Shown: piece after piece, positions 43,760 to 52,239 of the stretch
How the letters are laid out: every line of letters begins with the position of its first letter
Position numbering within the stretch: position 1 is the stretch's first letter
DNA from: Streptomyces sp. NRRL S-1022
Lineage (GTDB): Bacteria; Actinomycetota; Actinomycetes; Streptomycetales; Streptomycetaceae
Direction: 5' to 3'
DNA: 64,000 nt
Assembly (NCBI RefSeq): GCF_000720135.1
Contig: NZ_JOIU01000033.1
Coordinates: 1-64,000 of the forward strand
Made by a program: the position numbers and the translations under genes
The notes under the pieces: generated by a model
Told to the model about the DNA's origin: nothing
The model's input: the letters and a program-made list of their open reading frames with translations, nothing else
Database searches by the model: none

Positions 43760-44563
43760 CTAGACGGCTCGTGCCGCCGGCCTGCGCAGCGCGGGCCGCT
43801 CCGGGCGCCAGGTGGCGACCAGGGCCGCCGCGAGCAGGAGTTCGGCGATGTCACCGCCGTAGTACATGATCTCCGCGCCGCCCCGGACCTCGGGGACGGG
43901 AGCGTGCACGTGCACCCAGAAGCCGCCGTACATCAGTTGCGCGACGACCGCGTGCACGGCGATCGCGCAGCCGAGGACGAGCAGCCGGGCCCGCACCCCG
44001 GGACGGGCCGGCGCCGGGTCGGGCCCGGCGACGGAGTGCGCGAACAGGCACCCGGACAGCAGGAAGTGCGCGTGCAGCAGCCAGTGCCCGGCCGGATGGG
44101 TCAGGACGGTGTCGTACAGCGGGGTGAAGTACAGGACCGGCAGGCTGCCCGTGGACAGCAGCAGGGCCGGGACCGGGTGCGAGAGCAGGCGGGACGGGCC
44201 GCTGTGCAGGAGCGCGGTGACCCGGCGGGCGCGGGGGGCGGGCAGGGCGCGCAGTAGCAGGGTGACCGGGGCGCCGATCACGAGCGCGAGCGGGGCGTAC
44301 ATGCCGAGGAGCAGGTGCTGGGTCATGTGCCCGCGGAAGTCCCGGTGGGCGAACGGCGCGAGCGGCGGCAGCAGCGCCACCGCCAGCAGGGCCAGGCCCG
44401 CGCCGAAACCGACGGTCCGCCAGCGGCTCCAGGACCGGTCACGCCGGCGCGCCAGGCGCACCAGCAGCAGGTAGCCGCCCGCGCACACCAGCAGGGCCAG
44501 AGCCGGCAGCAGCACGCCGAGCACGCCGCCGCCCCCGTGGTGGGGGGCGTGGTGGTGCCCCAT
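43760..44563 (-). CDS. CtaG-like (caa3-type) cytochrome oxidase assembly membrane protein
   Basis: 267 residues with about seven transmembrane helices. The start MGHHHAPHHGG is a His-rich metal-binding tail. The family pattern FRGHMTQHLLLGMYAPLALVIGAP and HWLLHAHFLLSGCLFAH, with paired membrane His residues, matches the COG3336/PF09678 caa3_CtaG family implicated in copper delivery to cytochrome c oxidase. The C-terminal MYYGGDIAELLLAAAL is also conserved. It overlaps the DUF2243 gene by one base, so both are made together. Confidence 0.88.
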   Translation of the reverse strand: MGHHHAPHHGGGGVLGVLLPALALLVCAGGYLLLVRLARRRDRSWSRWRTVGFGAGLALLAVALLPPLAPFAHRDFRGHMTQHLLLGMYAPLALVIGAPVTLLLRALPAPRARRVTALLHSGPSRLLSHPVPALLLSTGSLPVLYFTPLYDTVLTHPAGHWLLHAHFLLSGCLFAHSVAGPDPAPARPGVRARLLVLGCAIAVHAVVAQLMYGGFWVHVHAPVPEVRGGAEIMYYGGDIAELLLAAALVATWRPERPALRRPAARAV

Positions 44564-45123
44564 CAGGCCGCGCGTCCGTCGCGTCCGGTCCCCGGGGCCG
44601 CCGGGACGAAGGGCCGTGCGCCGCGCCGCAGCAGCCCGCCGCCGGCCACCAGCAGCGCGCCGAGGACCAGGAAGGCGATGTCCCACCACACCTGGTACGG
44701 CCCGCCGTGGACATGGTGGATGCCGAGGATCTGGTGGTCCAGCAGGCCCTCGACGAGGTTGAACAGGCCCCAGCCGGTCAGGATCCACCCCCACAGCACC
44801 CGCGAGGCCCACACCTGCCGCCGGCCGGTGGTCACCCGGCTGTACAGGACGGCGAGTCCGCCGAGGACGGCGAGCCAGCACACCGTGTGGAAGATGCCGT
44901 CCCACACGGTGTTCATCTCCAGTCCGGAGACGGTGTGCGGGTCGTAGTACCGGACGCCGATGCGGTCGTGGTTCGTGCTGCTGAGCATGTGGTGCCACTG
45001 CAGGAACTGGTGCAGCAGGATGCCGTCGAGGAATCCCCCGAGCCCCACTCCCAGGATGATCCCGGGCAGTTGCAGGCTGGCGGGCGCTGTGTCGGCTCGG
45101 GGGTCACGCACGGTGGTGGCCAT
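44563..45123 (-). CDS. DUF2243 membrane protein
   Basis: 186 residues with four hydrophobic segments. The signature GIILGVGLGGFLDGILLHQFLQWHHMLS, with conserved His residues in the first helix, and LFNLVEGLLDHQILGIHHVHG define DUF2243. These proteins are regularly encoded beside CtaG-like assembly factors, as here, and the membrane His residues suggest copper or haem handling. No biochemical function is established. It is first in a two-gene leftward operon. Confidence 0.88.
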   Translation of the reverse strand: MATTVRDPRADTAPASLQLPGIILGVGLGGFLDGILLHQFLQWHHMLSSTNHDRIGVRYYDPHTVSGLEMNTVWDGIFHTVCWLAVLGGLAVLYSRVTTGRRQVWASRVLWGWILTGWGLFNLVEGLLDHQILGIHHVHGGPYQVWWDIAFLVLGALLVAGGGLLRRGARPFVPAAPGTGRDGRAA

Positions 45124-45325
45124 CGCTCCTCGTCTCGGTCGGGTCCGCGGTCGTTCGGGGGGGCAGTGGATGCCCTACCGAGAGCTACCAGTTACCCCCG
45201 CTTCACCGCTGCGGCACGCTCGGCCATGTGTGCGAAACGGCCGGAACGGCCTGAACTTCTCCGCCCGGATCCGGCCCCGCGGGCCCACTTACGCGTCCTT
45301 CGTGCCGAGCGAAAGGCTGATAAGC

Positions 45326-45354
45326 CATAACTTGCTCGGTTTGGCCAGCGTTTC
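45326..45354 (+). promoter_or_regulatory. Candidate sigma-BldN-like promoter of the chaplin gene
   Basis: CATAAC (45326-45331), 17 bp, CGTTTC (45349-45354) resembles the developmental sigma-BldN consensus as I remember it (CGTAAC-N16/17-CGTT). It would start transcription about 45 bp before the chaplin ATG. No gene occupies the 281-bp gap 45124-45404. Confidence 0.4.
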
Positions 45355-45404
45355 ACCGGATGCGGGTGACTGCCCGCGACCGTATGTGGAAGGACAGGGA
45401 ACCG

Positions 45405-46124
45405 ATGAAACGGGTTACCCGAAACAGTGTGATCGCCGTCGCCGCCGCTTCCGGTGCGATGGCAGTGGCGGGGCCGGTCCACGCCGACTCCGCCGCGGAC
45501 TCCGCCGCGGGCGGCTCGCCCGGGCTGATCTCCGGCAACGGCATCCAGCTGCCGGTGCACCTCCCGGTGAACGTGTGCGGGAACACCGTCGACGTCCTCG
45601 GGCTGCTCAACCCGGCGATGGGCAACCGCTGCGCCAACGCGGGCGGCCACACCGCCGGGAAGGAGAAGGGGGAGGGCGCGGCGCCGGGCGGGGCCACCGC
45701 CCGCGGCGTCGAGCAGGACTCGCCCGGCGTGATCTCCGGCAACGGCATCCAGCTGCCGGTCGACCTGCCCGTGAACGCCAGCGGCAACACCGTGAACGTG
45801 GTGGGCATCGGCAATCCCGTCTTCGGCAACACGTCCGTGAACGGCCCGGGCGACCACCCCGAGCCCAGCGCACCGCCCGTGTCGAAGCCGCCCACGCGGG
45901 TCACGCCGCCGGTGCGCTCCGAGCCGCCCCGGCCGTACCACCCGCCGACGGTGCACCCGCAGCCGAAGCCGGTCCCGGTCGTCGTACGGCAGCCGCCCGG
46001 CGCCCTCGCGCACACCGGTACGGACGGCACCTGGGCGGCGGCCCTCGCCGGCCTGGCCTCGATGACGGGGGGAACGGTCCTGTACCGGCGCTTCCGGTCC
46101 AGGGCGGCCGGCCGGGAGGGCTGA
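45405..46124 (+). CDS. Long chaplin with two chaplin domains and sorting signal
   Basis: 239 residues. A signal peptide (1-27, cut after VHA) is followed by two chaplin domains of ~40 residues. Each starts with (L/V)ISGNGIQLPV. A Pro-rich spacer, an LAHTG sorting motif, a hydrophobic helix and a basic tail (RRFRSRAAGREG) complete it. Class E sortases should anchor it to the cell wall of aerial hyphae, where chaplins form the amyloid rodlet layer. The first domain keeps both Cys residues (NVCGNTV, GNRCAN). In the second both are Ser (NASGNTV, GNTSVN). It corresponds to the ChpA-C group; the exact orthologue is uncertain. Confidence 0.92.
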   Translation: MKRVTRNSVIAVAAASGAMAVAGPVHADSAADSAAGGSPGLISGNGIQLPVHLPVNVCGNTVDVLGLLNPAMGNRCANAGGHTAGKEKGEGAAPGGATARGVEQDSPGVISGNGIQLPVDLPVNASGNTVNVVGIGNPVFGNTSVNGPGDHPEPSAPPVSKPPTRVTPPVRSEPPRPYHPPTVHPQPKPVPVVVRQPPGALAHTGTDGTWAAALAGLASMTGGTVLYRRFRSRAAGREG

Positions 46125-46157
46125 ACCGCTCCCCGGGCACAGCCTGACCCGGGAGCA

Positions 46158-46190
46158 CCGGGCCGGCCGGCAGCACTCCGGCCGGCCCGG
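46158..46190. terminator. 13-bp perfect hairpin after chaplin gene
   Basis: CCGGGCCGGCCGG (46158-46170) and its exact complement (46178-46190) flank a seven-base loop in the 89-bp gap between convergent genes. Confidence 0.75.
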
Positions 46191-46213
46191 GCGCCGCACC
46201 GCCGCGGGCGGTG

Positions 46214-47569
46214 TCACCAGCCGGTGAACAGCAGGTGGTTCAGCAGCAGCGCGAGCACCGCCTGCGCGGCGAGCCAGCCGCGCGGTCGTGGCAGGAAAGC
46301 GCAGGACGCGAGCAGCCACATCGCGAAGGGCAGCCAGATGCGCTCCGTCTCCGCCTTGCTCATCCCGGACAGGTCCGCGACCAGCAGAGCCAGCAGGGCC
46401 GCCGCCACGAGGAGGGCGAGCCGGGCCTCGGGGCGGGGCGCCGCGCGGCGGCGGGCGGGCAGCGCGCCCGTCCGCCGCAGCCCCGCCGCCGTGGCCGGAC
46501 CGGTGATCAGCACCGTGCAGGCCAGGTTGGCCCACACCCAGTAGCCGTAGGGGCGGGTGCCGCCGACGCCCTGGTAGTAGCGCGTGACCAGCAGCCGGTA
46601 CCCCTGCCACCAGTCGAACCCGGCCAGGGTGAACACCACCGGGACGACGGCCGCCCCGGCCAGGAACAGGACCGGCAGGACCGGCCGTTCGCGGACCCGG
46701 TGCCGGCCCGCCACCAGCACCGCCGCGGCGATCAGCGCGAAGAGCGTGAGGCCGTAGGAGAGGTAGCAGGTCAGGCCGTACAGCAGACCGCCGCCCGCCG
46801 CCCAGGCCACGGACCGTCCGGTGACCGCGAGGGCCGTCAGTGCCACGGACCAGGCGGCGACCGCCGCGAAGTACCCGTCGGCCGAGGCCCCCACCCACAC
46901 CGCGGCCGGGGCCAGGACCAGGAACGGTGCCGCCCGCCGGGCCAGACGCTCGTCGGCCAGGGCCCGCACCGCCACCAGCACCGCCACGCAGGCGGTCGAG
47001 CCGACCGTGACGCACCAGGCGCCGGCCCAGCCGCCGCCGCGCAGCCCGGCCCGGTCCAGCAGGACGAAGGTGAGGGTGGCCGCCGGGGGATGCCCGGCGA
47101 TGTGGGCGGGCCAGGGGGCGGGGGAGCCGCTGACGATGTGGTGGGTGAAGTCGCGCAGGGCGTCCGGGATGTCGTGGAAGCGGCCGACGACCGTGAGGTA
47201 CTCGTTGCGGGTGGTGAGCCGGCCGGCCACGCCCCGCCGCCAGCCGTCGACCAGCGCCAGCGACCACGTCCAGGCCAGCGCCGTGCCCCAGGCCGCGAGG
47301 AGCAGCCCCCGCCACGGCAGCCGGGCGGCCACGGACGGCCCGCAGGCCACCACGGCGGCCGCCACCACGACCGCGGCCGGCGTGCCCGGGCCCAGGTGCG
47401 GGGCCCAGTCGGCGAACAGCGGCGGCCAGTGCACGAACAGGGTGCGGCGGGTGTCCTGGAGGTGCCGGCCGACGAGCACGGCGACGAGGACGAGCAGCGC
47501 GGCGGCGGTCACGGCACCGAGGTCGGCGCGCAGGCCGGCGTACCGGTCACGGAGGGGAGCCTGGGTCAC
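46214..47569 (-). CDS. Polytopic membrane protein, possible polyprenyl-sugar glycosyltransferase
   Basis: 451 residues with roughly ten to eleven hydrophobic helices. An extracytoplasmic loop after the first helices (about 40-150) contains RNEYLTVVGRFHDIPDALRDFTHHIVSG and HIAGHPPAATL. Such topology resembles GT39/GT-C type glycosyltransferases, although I see no clear Asp-Asp/Asp-Glu loop signature, so the family is tentative. Neighbouring genes (GT2, DUF2064, rhamnose-epimerase-like, two-component system) suggest a role in envelope glycan assembly. An overlapping reading gives nothing better. Confidence 0.7.
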   Translation of the reverse strand: MTQAPLRDRYAGLRADLGAVTAAALLVLVAVLVGRHLQDTRRTLFVHWPPLFADWAPHLGPGTPAAVVVAAAVVACGPSVAARLPWRGLLLAAWGTALAWTWSLALVDGWRRGVAGRLTTRNEYLTVVGRFHDIPDALRDFTHHIVSGSPAPWPAHIAGHPPAATLTFVLLDRAGLRGGGWAGAWCVTVGSTACVAVLVAVRALADERLARRAAPFLVLAPAAVWVGASADGYFAAVAAWSVALTALAVTGRSVAWAAGGGLLYGLTCYLSYGLTLFALIAAAVLVAGRHRVRERPVLPVLFLAGAAVVPVVFTLAGFDWWQGYRLLVTRYYQGVGGTRPYGYWVWANLACTVLITGPATAAGLRRTGALPARRRAAPRPEARLALLVAAALLALLVADLSGMSKAETERIWLPFAMWLLASCAFLPRPRGWLAAQAVLALLLNHLLFTGW

Positions 47570-47681
47570 ACCGGAACGCTAGGCGGACGACCGGGCGCGG
47601 AACGGGACCGGCGGCCGGACGTCAGCGTTTCGTCATGGGTGGCGCACCCGTCACCGGCGTTTTCCGGCCTACCGTCGGACC

Positions 47682-48917
47682 ATGCGAGACCATCCACCGC
47701 GGCTTCCCTCCTCTCCCGGCTTCTGGCGCAGCCCGCTGCGCGGCTCCTGGTTCACCTCGGTGCTCGGTCTGGTGCTGCTCGTCGGCATCACCGTGCTGTT
47801 CGTGACCGGACTGGTGTCGTACGCGGCCTACAACCCGGACCTGTCCCGGGTGAACGACCAGACACCGGACAAGGGGATCCTCGGCTTCTACCTCTTCGCC
47901 TGGCCCACCGGCCCGGTGTGGCTGTACCGGTTCACGCAGGGCCTCCACGTCACCCTCGGCATCACCCTGATCCCGGTGCTGCTGGCCAAGCTGTGGTCGG
48001 TGGTGCCGAGGCTGTTCGCCCTGCCCCCGGCCCGCTCGGTCGCCCACGCGCTGGAGCGGATCTCCCTGCTGCTGCTCGTCGGCGGCGGCCTGTTCGAGTT
48101 CACGACCGGTGTGCTCAACGTCCAGCTGGAGTACGTCTTCCCGGGCTCCTTCTACCCGCTGCACTTCTACGGCGCGTGGGTGTTCTTCGCCGCGTTCGTC
48201 GCGCACGCCGTGCTGAAGGCGCCGACGGCCCTGCGGGCGGTACGGCGGCGACCGCGCGAGGAGAGCGACCTGGTCAGCCCGCGACCCGAGGCGCCCACCG
48301 TCTCCCGGCGCGGGGCGCTGGCGCTGGTCGGCGGCGGTTCGCTGCTGCTGTTCCTGACCACGGTGGGACAGAGCCTGGGCGGCCCCTTCCGCCGTACGGC
48401 CCTGCTCGCGCCGCACGGCGCGGCCGACCCCGGCGGCGGCCCGAACGGGTTCCAGATCAACAAGACGGCCGCGTACGCCGGGATCACCCCGGCCGACACG
48501 CACCGGGACGGGTGGCGGCTCGTCGTCACCGGACGCACCGGGACCGTGCGCCTGAGCCGCACCGAACTGCTCCGGCTGCCGCTGCACAGCGCGTCGCTGC
48601 CCATCGCCTGCGTGGAGGGCTGGTCGACCGCCGACCAGTGGTGGCGCGGGGTGCGGCTGCGCGACCTCGCCGCGCTCGTCGGCCACGACGGCGACCCGCC
48701 GGACGTGTTCGTGGAGTCGCTCCAGCGGCACGGCGCCTTCCGCCGCGCCGCCCTGCGCGCCAACCAGGTGGCCGACCCCCGCTCGCTGCTCGCCCTGTAC
48801 GTCAACGGCGAGGAACTGTCCCCCGACCACGGCTACCCGGCGCGGATCATCGTGCCCGCGGCGCCCGGTGTGCTCAACACCAAGTGGGTGGCCCGGCTGA
48901 CCTTCGGAGACCTGTGA
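47682..48917 (+). CDS. Membrane-bound sulfite-oxidase-like molybdoenzyme with cytochrome b-type domain
   Basis: 411 residues. The N-terminal ~200 residues hold four or so transmembrane helices with His pairs (FTQGLHVTLGITLIPVLLAKLW, YPLHFYGAWVFFAAFVAHAVLK), like a b-type cytochrome. A Tat-like SRRGALALVGGG follows, then a soluble SUOX/YedY-type molybdopterin domain. The Mo-ligating Cys is in LPIACVEGWSTADQWWRGVRL. It probably oxidises or reduces a small substrate outside the cell with direct membrane electron transfer. The fusion of both modules in one chain is typical of this actinobacterial subgroup. The next gene overlaps by one base. Confidence 0.85.
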   Translation: MRDHPPRLPSSPGFWRSPLRGSWFTSVLGLVLLVGITVLFVTGLVSYAAYNPDLSRVNDQTPDKGILGFYLFAWPTGPVWLYRFTQGLHVTLGITLIPVLLAKLWSVVPRLFALPPARSVAHALERISLLLLVGGGLFEFTTGVLNVQLEYVFPGSFYPLHFYGAWVFFAAFVAHAVLKAPTALRAVRRRPREESDLVSPRPEAPTVSRRGALALVGGGSLLLFLTTVGQSLGGPFRRTALLAPHGAADPGGGPNGFQINKTAAYAGITPADTHRDGWRLVVTGRTGTVRLSRTELLRLPLHSASLPIACVEGWSTADQWWRGVRLRDLAALVGHDGDPPDVFVESLQRHGAFRRAALRANQVADPRSLLALYVNGEELSPDHGYPARIIVPAAPGVLNTKWVARLTFGDL

Positions 48918-49393
48918 TGCGCCCGCGCCCGACCCTCGGCAACCCCTTCCAGATCCTGCTGCTGGCCTGCTCGTTCGCGCTCGCCGGGTACGCCGGGGTG
49001 CGGCTGCTCGCGGGCGACTGGCGGGCCGTGGCGCTGTGGGTGGTGGGGGCGGCCCTGCTGCACGACCTCGTGCTGCTGCCGCTGTACACGGTGGCGGACC
49101 GGGCGGTCGTCCGCGGGCTCGGCGCCGCCGGGCGGCGGGACCGGACGCTGTACGTCCGCGTCCCGGCCGCCCTGTCCGGACTGCTCCTGCTCGTGTGGTT
49201 CCCGCTGATCACCGGGATGACCGCCGGACGCTACCGGTCGGCCACCGGCCTGTCCCCGGACGGCTTCCTCGCCCGCTGGCTGCTGATCAGCGCCGTACTG
49301 TTCGGCGCCTCGGCGCTGCTGCTGGCGCTGCGCGGCCGCGGGCGGGGCAGGCTGCGCAGGGCGACGAAACGGCGCCCGCCGGCCGTCCACTGA
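48917..49393 (+). CDS. Small membrane protein coupled to the molybdoenzyme
   Basis: 158 residues with about four hydrophobic segments (FQILLLACSFALAGYAGVRLLAG, VALWVVGAALLHDLVLLPLY, LSGLLLLVWFPLITG, LLISAVLFGASALLLAL). The motif HDLVLLPLYTVADR is a recurrent element of a Streptomyces family without known function. Its ATG shares one base with the molybdoenzyme stop, so it is likely a subunit or assembly partner. Its last 163 bp are antisense to the 3' end of the convergent methyltransferase gene. Confidence 0.8.
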   Translation: MRPRPTLGNPFQILLLACSFALAGYAGVRLLAGDWRAVALWVVGAALLHDLVLLPLYTVADRAVVRGLGAAGRRDRTLYVRVPAALSGLLLLVWFPLITGMTAGRYRSATGLSPDGFLARWLLISAVLFGASALLLALRGRGRGRLRRATKRRPPAVH

Positions 49394-50004
49394 CCCGCCG
49401 TCCGCCAGCCGGCCCGGCCCGCGCGGCGCAGCAGGGCCGGGGTGCCGAGCCGGGCCCACGGGAAGGCGCCGCCGCCCGTCCCCGCCCCGGCGCCGGCGAC
49501 GACCTGCACCTCGGAGCGTTCGTCGACGTCCACCGCGGCCGTCTCGGCGATCAGCAGGCCGCCGGGACACAGCAGCCGGGCCACCCGGTCCAGCAGGGCG
49601 CGCGGATCGCCGCCGATGCCGATGTTGCCGTCCATGAGCAGCACCGTGCCCCAGCGGCCCTCACCGGGCAGCGGGTCGAACACCGAGCGCCGCAGGGCCT
49701 GGCCGCCGAGCCGCACGGTGTGCTCGACGGCGGCCCCGCTCACATCGATCCCGAGGACGGTACGGCCCCGGACCGCGAGTTCCGCCACCAGCCGCCCCGG
49801 CCCGCAGCCGACGTCGAGCACGGCGCCCTCGCAGCGGTCCAGCACCGCCCGGTCGACCGGGTCCGCCCGCGCGCACCACCGCTCGACCTCCAGCGGCAGC
49901 AGCCAGCCGTCGCTGCGCCGCAGGAACAGCGGGCCGCGCCCGCTGCGCAGCGCGGCCGCGTAGGGATCGGCGCCGGCCCAGGCGAGGGCCGGCGGGGTGC
50001 TCAT
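49231..50004 (-). CDS. Class I SAM-dependent methyltransferase
   Basis: 257 residues. SAM motif I is AVLDVGCGPGRLVAELAVRG (about residue 62), motif post I is VLGIDVSG, and LCPGGLLIAETAAVD is a motif III strand. The enzymatic core ends near RFVALRS (about 218). The remaining ~39 residues (Arg, Ser and Pro rich) lie over the antisense end of the convergent membrane-protein gene and look nonconserved. It is the third gene of a GT2-DUF2064-methyltransferase operon with four-base overlaps. A glycolipid or sugar nucleotide is a plausible substrate. Confidence 0.83.
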   Translation of the reverse strand: MSTPPALAWAGADPYAAALRSGRGPLFLRRSDGWLLPLEVERWCARADPVDRAVLDRCEGAVLDVGCGPGRLVAELAVRGRTVLGIDVSGAAVEHTVRLGGQALRRSVFDPLPGEGRWGTVLLMDGNIGIGGDPRALLDRVARLLCPGGLLIAETAAVDVDERSEVQVVAGAGAGTGGGAFPWARLGTPALLRRAGRAGWRTAGQWTAGGRRFVALRSLPRPRPRSASSSAEAPNSTALISSQRARKPSGDRPVADR

Positions 50005-50630
50005 CGGGCGGTCCCGGGGCCGGAGTGCGCGGTGCACCGGGCGAACCGGGCCGCGAACCGGCCGTGCGGCGCGAGCGCGGCGACCGCCGCCGCGTCGGCG
50101 GCGGTGTCCACGTCCCGCAGCCGGGGCAGGTCGCACACCCGCAGCCCGGCGGCCACCAGCCGCCGCCGCTGCACGGCACCCGTCCACCGCGTCGACATGG
50201 GCACGCCCCGCAGCAGCCGCGGATCCGGCTCGGCCAGCCCCAGCGCCCAGAACCCGCCGTCCGCCGCCGGCCCGAAGCACGCGTCGTACCCGGTGAGGTC
50301 CACGGTCAGCAGCTCCGGAGTGACCTGCGGGGTGTCCATGCCGATGAGCAGCGCCGGACCCGGACACCGGGCGAACGCGTCGGCGAGCCGGGCGTCCAGG
50401 CCGCCCGCGCACTGCGGTACGACCTCGAAACCGGGCGGCAGCCAGGGGCCGGGAGACCCGTCCAGCACCAGCACGCGCCGGTCGGCCGGGGTGGCCGCGA
50501 CGGCGTGCAGGGTGTCGGCCAGCGCCGCCTCGGCGAGCGCGGCCGCCTCCTCGGGGCTGAACGGCGGGGTGAGCCGCGTCTTGACCCGTCCCGGCAGCGG
50601 TTCCTTGGCGATGACGAGCAGCGTGGTCAC
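50001..50630 (-). CDS. DUF2064 / TIGR04282-type nucleotidyl/glycosyltransferase-like protein
   Basis: 209 residues. The start LLVIAKEPLPGRVKTRLTPPFSPEEAAALAEAAL is the family signature (GT-A nucleotide-binding loop). LLIGMDTPQVTPELL holds the metal-binding Asp, and GYDACFGPAADGGFWALGL is the FGPxxDGG motif. Members are fused or adjacent to GT2 proteins, for example in arsenosugar-like pathways. The enzyme likely activates or transfers a sugar or cofactor moiety. The GTG overlaps the GT2 stop (GTGA) and its own stop overlaps the methyltransferase start. Confidence 0.85.
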   Translation of the reverse strand: MTTLLVIAKEPLPGRVKTRLTPPFSPEEAAALAEAALADTLHAVAATPADRRVLVLDGSPGPWLPPGFEVVPQCAGGLDARLADAFARCPGPALLIGMDTPQVTPELLTVDLTGYDACFGPAADGGFWALGLAEPDPRLLRGVPMSTRWTGAVQRRRLVAAGLRVCDLPRLRDVDTAADAAAVAALAPHGRFAARFARCTAHSGPGTAR

Positions 50631-51331
50631 CGTACGGCCCCCCGGTCGGCCGGGGGCTCGGCGAGGACGCGGCTCATGTCCCGCACCGCCTGCCAGGTGC
50701 CGCGCCAGGTGCCCGTCACCTTGGAGGTGCCGGCGCGCGGCAGGTACGGCACGTCGTGCTCGGTGATGCGCCAGCCGGCGTCGGCCGCCCGCACCACCAT
50801 CTGGAGCGGATAGCCGCTGCGCCGGTCGCTCAGACCGAGCGCGAGCAGCGGTTCCCGGCGGGCCGCCCGCAGCGGGCCGAGGTCGTGCAGCCGCAGTCCG
50901 GTACGGCGGCGCAGCAGCCGCGCGAGCGCGAGGTTGCCGGCCCGGGCGTGTGCGGGCCAGGCGCCCCGGCCCCGCGCCCGCCGCCGGCCGAGGACCAGGT
51001 CGGCCCGGCCGTCGAGGACGTCCCGCACGAAGGGCACCAGGTGCCCGGGGTCGAGGGAGGCGTCGCAGTCGCAGAAGCAGACGACGTCGGCGGTGGCGGC
51101 GGTGAGCCCGGCGTGGCAGGCGGCGCCGAAACCGCGCCGCGGCTCGTGGACGACGGTCGCGCCGAGTTCGCGGGCGATGTCGGCCGAGCCGTCGGTGGAG
51201 CCGTTGTCCACGACGAGGGCGCGCCAGCCGGCCGGGATCCGGGCGAGCACCCAGGGCAGGGCCGCCGCCTCGTCGAGGCACGGCAGCACCACGTCCACGC
51301 TCGCCGGTGAAGTGGGTGATGAGGTGGTCAC
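50627..51331 (-). CDS. GT2-family glycosyltransferase
   Basis: 234 residues, a compact GT-A fold like dolichyl-phosphate mannose synthases. VDVVLPCLDEAAALPWVLARIP, then ALVVDNGSTDGSADIARELGA, then VVCFCDCDASLDPGHLV (the DxD-type metal site, here DCDAS). It transfers a sugar from a nucleotide sugar to polyprenyl phosphate or another acceptor on the cytoplasmic face. It is the first gene of a three-gene leftward operon, and the GTG at 51331 starts immediately before the conserved core. It is divergent from the response-regulator gene. Confidence 0.87.
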   Translation of the reverse strand: MTTSSPTSPASVDVVLPCLDEAAALPWVLARIPAGWRALVVDNGSTDGSADIARELGATVVHEPRRGFGAACHAGLTAATADVVCFCDCDASLDPGHLVPFVRDVLDGRADLVLGRRRARGRGAWPAHARAGNLALARLLRRRTGLRLHDLGPLRAARREPLLALGLSDRRSGYPLQMVVRAADAGWRITEHDVPYLPRAGTSKVTGTWRGTWQAVRDMSRVLAEPPADRGAVR

Positions 51332-51455
51332 GCCGTTTACCCTACGAACGGGAAGCGGACATACCGGACCGGCGCTCCTTACGAAACGCGGACGTCGGGG
51401 CCGGGGACGGGCCGCGGGTGCGACACCCGCGACGGCCCGGTGCGAGGCTGGGACC

Positions 51456-52238
51456 ATGCAGCAGCCGCACCCGCCCGGCACGGGCACAGCCACCGGCGGG
51501 ACCGCCCCCGCCGCCCCCGCACCGGCCCCGTCGTCCGCCCCCGGCGCCGCCCGGATCCTGGTCGTCGACGACGACGCCACCGTGGCCGAGGTCGTCGCCG
51601 GCTACCTGGGCCGCGCCGGGTACCTCGTGGACCGGGCCGACGACGGCCCCACCGCCCTCGTCCGCGCCGCTGCGCACTGGCCGGACCTGGTGGTCCTCGA
51701 CCTGATGCTGCCCGGCATGGACGGCCTGGAGGTCTGCCGCCGGCTGCGCGCACGGGCCGCCGTACCCGTCGTCATGCTCACCGCACGCGGCGACGAGGAC
51801 GACCGCATCCTGGGGCTGGAGGTCGGCGCCGACGACTACGTGACCAAACCGTTCAGCCCCCGCGAACTGGTCCTGCGGGTGCAGTCGGTGCTCCGCCGCG
51901 CCCGCCCCGCCGGGGCCGCCGGCCCGCTGGCCGCCGCCGGCCTCACGCTGGACCCCACCGCCCGCCGCGCCACCAAGAACGGCAATGAACTCGCCCTCAC
52001 CCTGCGTGAGTTCGACCTCCTCGCCTTCTTCCTGCGGCACCCGGGGCGGGCGTACAGCAGGGAGGACCTGATGCGCGAGGTGTGGGGCTGGGACTTCGGC
52101 GACCTGTCCACCGTGACGGTCCACATCCGCCGGCTGCGCGGCAAGACCGAGGACGACCCGGCCCGGCCGCGGCTGATCCAGACCGTGTGGGGCGTCGGCT
52201 ACCGCTTCGACCCGAGCGGCCGGGACGAGGAGGGCTGA
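51456..52238 (+). CDS. OmpR-family response regulator
   Basis: 260 residues. A ~30-residue Pro/Ala-rich N-terminal extension is followed by a receiver domain ([19 protein letters not shown], phospho-acceptor Asp in [13 protein letters not shown], switch residues VMLTARG and [10 protein letters not shown]). A winged-helix effector domain follows ([31 protein letters not shown], then [17 protein letters not shown]). It is one base upstream of its histidine kinase. Targets are probably local: the divergent GT2 operon and the membrane protein genes. Confidence 0.92.
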   Translation: MQQPHPPGTGTATGGTAPAAPAPAPSSAPGAARILVVDDDATVAEVVAGYLGRAGYLVDRADDGPTALVRAAAHWPDLVVLDLMLPGMDGLEVCRRLRARAAVPVVMLTARGDEDDRILGLEVGADDYVTKPFSPRELVLRVQSVLRRARPAGAAGPLAAAGLTLDPTARRATKNGNELALTLREFDLLAFFLRHPGRAYSREDLMREVWGWDFGDLSTVTVHIRRLRGKTEDDPARPRLIQTVWGVGYRFDPSGRDEEG

Positions 52239-52239
52239 C

